The position numbers and the translations under genes were made by a program. A stretch of 64,000 bases of DNA from Prinia subflava (lineage: Eukaryota > Chordata > Aves > Passeriformes > Cisticolidae): NCBI RefSeq assembly GCF_021018805.1, contig NW_026961090.1, forward strand, positions 1 to 64,000, written 5' to 3'. The notes beneath the pieces were generated by a model. The model searched no databases. It was not told the DNA's origin and saw nothing but the letters and a program-made list of their open reading frames with translations. This document shows positions 57,852-64,000 of this stretch, in pieces (position 1 is the stretch's first letter; the number at the start of each line of letters is the position of its first letter).

Positions 57852-60759
57852 CATAAAGATTAGCTTTACAGAGTGAACAGTGATCTCTGCTTTTGGTTTC
57901 TATGGTTTGCTTTCTGGAGTTGATCAAAACACAAGTCTTGTTAGTTGCTTGTGTTGCCAACCACCAGAGAAGCTGCTGCAGACACTTTCATGCCTTATGC
58001 TTTCTTTGCTTACACTCTGTACCAGTTAGTGTTTCCCATGTCTATAGAGCAAGACCAAAGCTGGTATTGCCTAATTTGATAGAGTTCCATGTAAGAGCTA
58101 TGTAACATAAAGATTTGCTTTTCAGAGTGAACAGTGATCTCTGCTTTTGGTTTCCATGGCTTGCTTTCTGGAGTTGATGAAAACACAAGTCATGTTAGTT
58201 CTTTGTGCTGCCAATCAGCAGAGAAGCTGCTGCAGACCCTCTCTTGCCTTATCCATGACTGGCTTTTACGCTGCACCGGTTGGTGTCTTTCATGTCCATA
58301 GAAGGAGAACTAAAGCTGTTACTGCCTAATTTACTAAGTTTCTGTGACAGAGCTATGTAACATAAAGATTTGCTTTACAGAGTGAACAGTGATCTCTGCT
58401 TTTGGTTTCTATAGTTTGCTTTCTGGAGTTGATCAAAACACAAGTCTTGTCTGTTGTTTGTGTTCCCAAGAAATAGAGAAGCTGCTGAAGGTGCTTTCCT
58501 GCCTTTTGCAGTACCAGTTTACACTTTGCACATGTATGTGTTTTGCTTGTCACCAGACCACGAATAAAGGTGGGTACTTCCTAATTTGCTTGATTTCCAT
58601 GAAAGAGCCATGTAACAGAAACCTTTCCTTTGACACTCCACCGGTTGATGTTTCTCATGTCTATAGAGCAAGACCAAAGCTGTCACTGCCTAATTTGCTA
58701 AATTTCCATGAAAGAGCACTGTAACATAAAGCTTTGCTTTTCCGAGTGAACAGTGGTTTCTGCTTTTGGTTTCCATGGCTTGCTTTCTGGAGTTGATGAA
58801 AACACAAGTCATGTTAGTTGTTTGTGCTGCCAACCAGCAGAGAAGCTGCTGCAGACACTCTCTTGCTTTATCCATTACTGGCTTTTACGCTGCACCGGTT
58901 GGTGTTTTTCATGTCCATAGAAGGAGAACTAAAGCTGTTACTGCCTAATTTACTAAGTTTCTGTGATAGAGCTATGTAACATAAAGATTTGCTTTACAGA
59001 GTGAACAGTGATCTCTGCTTTTGGTTTCTATGGTTTGCTTTCTGGAGTTGATCAAAACACAAGTCTTGTTAGTTGCTTGTGTTGCCAACCACCAGAGAAG
59101 CTGCTGCAGACACTTTCATGCCTTATGCTTTCTTTGCTTACACTCTGTACCAGTTAGTGTTTCCCATGTCTATAGAGCAAGACCAAAGCTGGTATTGCCT
59201 AATTTGATAGAGTTCCATGTAAGAGCTATGTAACATAAAGATTTGCTTTTCAGAGTGAACAGTGATCTCTGCTTTTGGTTTCCATGGCTTGCTTTCTGGA
59301 GTTGATGAAAACACAAGTCATGTTAGTTCTTTGTGCTGCCAATCAGCAGAGAAGCTGCTGCAGACCCTCTCTTGCCTTATCCATGACTGGCTTTTACGCT
59401 GCACCTTTGGTGTCTTTCATGTCCATAGAAGGAGAACTAAAGCTGTTACTGCCTAATTTACTAAGTTTCTGTGACAGAGCTATGTAACATAAAGATTTGC
59501 TTTACAGAGTGAACAGTGATCTCTGCTTTTGGTTTCTATAGTTTGCTTTCTGGAGTTGATCAAAACACAAGTCTTGTTAGTTGCTTGTGTTGCCAACCAC
59601 CAGAGAAGCTGCTGCAGACACTTTCATGCCTTATGCTTTACTTGCTTACACTCTGTACCAGTTAGTGTTTCCCATGTCTATAGAGCAAGACCAAAGCTGG
59701 TATTGCCTAATTTGGTAGAGTTCCATGTAAGAGCTATGTAACATAAAGATTTGCTTTACAGAGTGAACAGTGATCTCTGCTTTTGGTTTCTATAGTTTGC
59801 TTTCTGGAGTTGATCAAAACACAAGTCTTGTCTGTTGTTTGTGTTCCCAAGAAATAGAGAAGCTGCTGCAGACACTTTCATGCCTTATGCTTTCTTTGCT
59901 TACACTCTGTACCAGTTAGTGTTTCCCATGTCTATAGAGCAAGACCAAAGCTGGTATTGCCTAATTTGGTAGAGTTCCATGTAAGAGCTATGTAACATAA
60001 AGATTTACTTTTCAGAGTGAACAGTGATCTCTGCTTTTGGTTTCCATGGCTTGCTTTTTGGAGTTGATGAAAACACAAGTCATGTTAGTTGTTTGTGCTG
60101 CCAACCAGCAGAGAAGCTGCTGCAGACACTCCCTTGCCTTATCCATTACTGGCTTTTACGCTGCACCGGTTGGTGTTTTTCATGTCCATAGAAGGAGAAC
60201 TAAAGCTGTTACTGCCTAATTTACTAAGTTTCTGTGATAGAGCTATGTAACATAAAGATTTGCTTTACAGAGTGAACTGTGATCTCTGCTTTTGGTTTCT
60301 ATAGTTTGCTTTCTGGAGTTGATCAAAACACAAGTCTTGTTAGTTGCTTGTGTTGCCAACCACCAGAGAAGCTGCTGCAGACACTTTCATGCCTTATGCT
60401 TTCTTTGCTTACACTCTGTACCAGTTAGTGTTTCCCATGTCTATAGAGCAAGACCAAAGCTGGTATTGCCTAATTTGATAGAGTTCCATGTAAGAGCTAT
60501 GTAACATAAAGATTTGCTTTTCAGAGTGAACAGTGATCTCTGCTTTTGGTTTCCATGGCTTGCTTTCTGGAGTTGATGAAAACACAAGTCATGTTAGTTC
60601 TTTGTGCTGCCAATCAGCAGAGAAGCTGCTGCAGACCCTCTCTTGCCTTATCCATGACTGGCTTTTACGCTGCACCGGTTGGTGTCTTTCATGTCCATAG
60701 AAGGAGAACTAAAGCTGTTACTGCCTAATTTACTAAGTTTCTGTGACAGAGCTATGTAA
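57852..60759 (+). repeat. 2.9-kb higher-order repeat, copy 3 (diverged)
   Basis: Starts: A 57852, B 58106, C 58361, B 58725, A 58980, B' 59234, A 59488, C/A chimera 59742, B 59996, A 60251, B 60505; 2908 bp. It keeps the slot order of copies 1 and 2, but the first B' is replaced by a B, an A by a C/A chimera and the hybrid by a B. These are same-slot replacements that keep length and phase, as gene conversion would produce. Confidence 0.88.
59742..59995 (+). repeat. C/A chimeric monomer (254 bp)
   Basis: It starts as C (CTTGTCTGTTGTTTGTGTTCCC, GAAATAGAGAAG up to about 59862) and continues as A from CTGCAGACACTTTCATGCC (59865 onward). The switch lies within the shared GAGAAGCTGCTG stretch. 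As a result it lacks the 109-bp mini-monomer and has normal A length. It is followed by a B whose leader is GATTTACTTTTCAG, also unusual. Confidence 0.9.
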
Positions 60760-62905
60760 CATAAAGATTTGCTTTACAGAGTGAACAGTGATCTCTGCTT
60801 TTGGTTTCTATAGTTTGCTTTCTGGAGTTGATCAAAACACAAGTCTTGTCTGTTGTTTGTGTTCCCAAGAAATAGAGAAGCTGCTGAAGGTGCTTTCCTG
60901 CCTTTTGCAGTACCAGTTTACACTTTGCACATGTATGTGTTTTGCTTGTCACCAGACCACGAATAAAGGTGGGTACTTCCTAATTTGCTTGATTTCCATG
61001 AAAGAGCCATGTAACAGAAACCTTTCCTTTGACACTCCACCGGTTGATGTTTCTCATGTCTATAGAGCAAGACCAAAGCTGTCACTGCCTAATTTGCTAA
61101 ATTTCCATGAAAGAGCACTGTAACATAAAGCTTTGCTTTTCCGAGTGAACAGTGGTTTCTGCTTTTGGTTTCCATGGCTTGCTTTCTGGAGTTGATGAAA
61201 ACACAAGTCATGTTAGTTGTTTGTGCTGCCAACCAGCAGAGAAGCTGCTCCAGACACTCTCTTGCTTTATCCATTACTGGCTTTTACGCTGCACCGGTTG
61301 GTGTCTTTCATGTCCATAGAAGGAGAACTAAAGCTGTTACTGCCTAATTTACTAAGTTTCTGTGATAGAGCTACGTAACATAAAGATTTGCTTTACAGAG
61401 TGAACAGTGATCTCTGCTTTTGGTTTCTATAGTTTGCTTTCTGGAGTTGATCAAAACACAAGTCTTGTTAGTTGCTTGTGTTGCCAACCACCAGAGAAGC
61501 TGCTGCAGACACTTTCATGCCTTATGCTTTACTTGCTTACACTCTGTACCAGTTAGTGTTTCCCATGTCTATAGAGCAAGACCAAAGCTGGTATTGCCTA
61601 ATTTGGTAGAGTTCCATGTAAGAGCTATGTAACATAAAGATTTGCTTTTCAGAGTGAACAGTGATCTCTGCTTTTGGTTTCCATGGCTTGCTTTTTGGAG
61701 TTGATGAAAACACAAGTCATGTTAGTTGTTTGTGCTGCCAACCAGCAGAGAAGCTGCTGCAGACACTCCCTTGCCTTATCCATTACTGGCTTTTACGCTG
61801 CACCGGTTGGTGTTTTTCATGTCCATAGAAGGAGAACTAAAGCTGTTACTGCCTAATTTACTAAGTTTCTGTGATAGAGCTATGTAACATAAAGATTTGC
61901 TTTACAGAGTGAACTGTGATCTCTGCTTTTGGTTTCTATAGTTTGCTTTCTGGAGTTGATCAAAACACAAGTCTTGTTAGTTGCTTGTGTTGCCAACCAC
62001 CAGAGAAGCTGCTGCAGACACTTTCATGCCTTATGCTTTCTTTGCTTACACTCTGTACCAGTTAGTGTTTCCCATGTCTATAGAGCAAGACCAAAGCTGG
62101 TATTGCCTAATTTGGTAGAGTTCCATGTAAGAGCTATGTAACATAAAGATTTGCTTTACAGAGTGAACAGTGATCTCTGCTTTTGGTTTCTATAGTTTGC
62201 TTTCTGGAGTTGATCAAAACACAAGTCTTGTTAGTTGTTTGTGCTGCCAACCAGCAGAGAAGCTGCTGCAGACACTCCCTTGCCTTATCTATTACTGGCT
62301 TTTACGCTGCACCGGTTGGTGTTTTTCATGTCCATAGAAGGAGAACTAAAGCTGTTACTGCCTAATTTACTAAGTTTCTGTGATAGAGCTATGTAACATA
62401 AAGATTAGCTTTACAGAGTGAACAGTGATCTCTGCTTTTGGTTTCTATGGTTTGCTTTCTGGAGTTGATCAAAACACAAGTCTTGTTAGTTGCTTGTGTT
62501 GCCAACCACCAGAGAAGCTGCTGCAGACACTTTCATGCCTTATGCTTTCTTTGCTTACACTCTGTACCAGTTAGTGTTTCCCATGTCTATAGAGCAAGAC
62601 CAAAGCTGGTATTGCCTAATTTGATAGAGTTCCATGTAAGAGCTATGTAACATAAAGATTTGCTTTTCAGAGTGAACAGTGATCTCTGCTTTTGGTTTCC
62701 ATGGCTTGCTTTCTGGAGTTGATGAAAACACAAGTCATGTTAGTTCTTTGTGCTGCCAATCAGCAGAGAAGCTGCTGCAGACCCTCTCTTGCCTTATCCA
62801 TGACTGGCTTTTACGCTGCACCGGTTGGTGTCTTTCATGTCCATAGAAGGAGAACTAAAGCTGTTACTGCCTAATTTACTAAGTTTCTGTGACAGAGCTA
62901 TGTAA
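60760..62905 (+). repeat. Shortened 2.9-kb repeat (C B A B A hybrid A B, 2146 bp)
   Basis: Starts: C 60760, B 61124, A 61379, B 61633, A 61888, hybrid 62142, A 62397, B 62651. Measured from C to C, it is 762 bp (three 254-bp monomers) shorter than the 2908-bp spacing of the preceding repeats, so an in-register loss of three monomers would explain it. The B at 61124 has a private GCTGCTCCAGAC that destroys the CTGCAG site. Confidence 0.83.
62142..62396 (+). repeat. A/B hybrid monomer, right end
   Basis: Early-switch hybrid between A 61888 and A 62397. It has the GATTTGCTTTACAG leader and a private CCTTATCTATTACTGG near 62289 instead of CCTTATCCATTACTGG. Confidence 0.87.
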
Positions 62906-64000
62906 CATAAAGATTTGCTTTACAGAGTGAACAGTGATCTCTGCTTTTGGTTTCTATAGTTTGCTTTCTGGAGTTGATCAAAACACAAGTCTTGTCTGTT
63001 GTTTGTGTTCCCAAGAAATAGAGAAGCTGCTGAAGGTGCTTTCCTGCCTTTTGCAGTACCAGTTTACACTTTGCACATGTATGTGTTTTGCTTGTCACCA
63101 GACCACGAATAAAGGTGGGTACTTCCTAATTTGCTTGATTTCCATGAAAGAGCCATGTAACAGAAACCTTTCCTTTGACACTCCACCGGTTGATGTTTCT
63201 CATGTCTATAGAGCAAGACCAAAGCTGTCACTGCCTAATTTGCTAAATTTCCATGAAAGAGCACTGTAACATAAAGCTTTGCTTTTCCGAGTGAACAGTG
63301 GTTTCTGCTTTTGGTTTCCATGGCTTGCTTTCTGGAGTTGATGAAAACACAAGTCATGTTAGTTGTTTGTGCTGCCAACCAGCAGAGAAGCTGCTGCAGA
63401 CACTCTCTTGCTTTATCCATTACTGGCTTTTACGCTGCACCGGTTGGTGTTTTTCATGTCCATAGAAGGAGAACTAAAGCTGTTACTGCCTAATTTACTA
63501 AGTTTCTGTGATAGAGCTATGTAACATAAAGATTAGCTTTACAGAGTGAACAGTGATCTCATCTTTTGGTTTCTATAGTTTGCTTTCTGGAGTTGATCAA
63601 AACACAAGTCTTGTTAGTTGCTTGTGTTGCCAACCACCAGAGAAGCTGCTGCAGACACTTTCATGCCTTATGCTTTACTTGCTTACACTCTGTACCAGTT
63701 AGTGTTTCCCATGTCTATAGAGCAAGACCAAAGCTGGTATTGCCTAATTTGGTAGAGTTCCATGTAAGAGCTATGTAACATAAAGATTTGCTTTACAGAG
63801 TGAACAGTGATCTCTGCTTTTGGTTTCTATAGTTTGCTTTCTGGAGTTGATCAAAACACAAGTCTTGTTAGTTGCTTGTGTTGCCAACCACCAGAGAAGC
63901 TGCTGCAGACACTTTCATGCCTTATGCTTTCTTTGCTTACACTCTGTACCAGTTAGTGTTTCCCATGTCTATAGAGCAAGACCAAAGCTGGTATTGCCTA
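62906..64000 (+). repeat. Right-edge block C B A A (cut by window end)
   Basis: Starts: C 62906, B 63270, A 63525, A 63779 (cut at 64000). The A at 63525 has GATCTCATCTTTTGG instead of GATCTCTGCTTTTGG (two adjacent changes at 63561-63562). The array clearly continues beyond the window. Confidence 0.9.

Larger units (their letters stand above)
1..64000 (+). repeat. Satellite array of ~254-bp monomers with higher-order structure
   Basis: Every base belongs to a head-to-tail array of about 237 related monomers read in one orientation. The monomer begins at CATAAAGATTTGC, passes through GTGATCTCTGCTTTTGG, CTTTCTGGAGTTGAT, AAAACACAAGTC, GAGAAGCTGCTG and GCCTAATTT, and ends with a purine-rich stretch before TGTAA. 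Spacing between equivalent points is 254 bp (A, B'), 255 bp (B) or 364 bp (C), with only a handful of one- to three-base exceptions. No inverted monomer, transposon, unique spacer or flank was seen. CpG occurs only at a few fixed sites, as in methylated vertebrate DNA; that part is inference. I do not recognise the satellite family. Confidence 0.97.

Noticed and set aside
505..63524. AATAAA in each C as a functional polyadenylation signal
   Set aside because: The hexamer is there, but no transcript, promoter or clear GU-rich downstream element can be shown. It is reported only as motif resemblance.
38..63778. Hundreds of short open frames of 60-111 codons on both strands that could be taken for a gene family
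   Set aside because: They repeat with the monomer, mostly begin with TTG or GTG, are preceded by close in-frame stops, differ between A, B, B' and C by frameshift, and resemble no protein family I know. They are shadows of the satellite.
1..64000. CRISPR array
   Set aside because: There are no short identical repeats separated by unique spacers. The units are contiguous, ~254 bp and all related, and no cas-like gene is present.
1..64000. CENP-B box, which would point to a centromeric satellite
   Set aside because: I looked for TTCG followed by A and CGGG at the right spacing. The only CpG-bearing motifs (TTCCGAG, GCACCGGTT, TTACGCTG, CCACGAAT, CTACGTAAC, GTTCGTTG) do not fit.
1..64000. Tandem array of a coding gene, rRNA, tRNA or snRNA genes
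   Set aside because: No conserved RNA gene motifs, such as tRNA A and B boxes with a cloverleaf or rRNA core sequences, and no long frame. The unit is too short and diverges freely.
1..64000. Transposon or retrovirus-derived repeats
   Set aside because: No terminal repeats with target duplication, no polyA or microsatellite tail at unit ends, and no reverse transcriptase, integrase or transposase frame. C units are explained by monomer fusion, not insertion.
1..64000. 509-bp A-B dimer equal to three nucleosome repeats
   Set aside because: The figure is close to 3 x 170, but C units of 364 bp and A-A pairs break any such phase repeatedly and the sequence gives no direct support. Kept only as a thought.

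Overview
The whole 64-kb window lies inside one satellite DNA array. It starts about 4 bases into a monomer and ends inside another, so neither flank of the array is visible. I count about 237 head-to-tail monomers, all in the same orientation, with no unrelated insertion, no unique spacer and no recognisable gene. CpG is rare and confined to a few fixed sites, GC looks moderate to low, and multi-kb higher-order repeats are present. That points to a eukaryotic, probably vertebrate, satellite block. I do not recognise the family, and the species and chromosomal position (centromeric, pericentromeric, sex-chromosomal or other) cannot be read from the window.

Taking each monomer to start at CATAAAG, there are four main forms. 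A is 254 bp (about 95 copies). B is 255 bp (about 88). B' is a 254-bp B with a one-base deletion (13). C is 364 bp (34) and consists of one full-length divergent monomer plus a 109-bp internally deleted monomer. There are also six A/B hybrids and one C/A chimera. Order is strongly constrained. B is never followed by B, C never by C, and no run of three A occurs. C is almost always flanked by B on both sides, so it occupies the slot of an A in an ancestral A-B dimer of about 509 bp.

Layout by blocks: 505-5304, two copies of a 2.4-kb nine-monomer repeat; 5305-13850, edited relatives of it within a 4654/3891-bp superblock; 13851-18362, a 2256-bp tandem duplication; 18363-22144, an irregular stretch plus a 2001-bp block also seen at 9450-11450; 22145-28106, a long stretch with only one C, holding a 2290-bp tandem duplication; 28107-34940, two 3417-bp repeats; about 34.03-42.43 kb, a 4146-bp tandem duplication; 42219-52037, an irregular region with hybrids; 52038-60759, three 2.9-kb repeats; 60760-64000, shorter derivatives. 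The repeats overlap in composition and their junctions fall inside monomers in register. This is what repeated unequal crossover and gene conversion would leave.

There are many short open frames, but they are copies of the same few shadows. Most open with TTG or GTG, and their breaks are simply spread with the repeat. I call no protein-coding gene. Splice-like and polyadenylation-like motifs recur in each monomer and are reported as hypotheses only.
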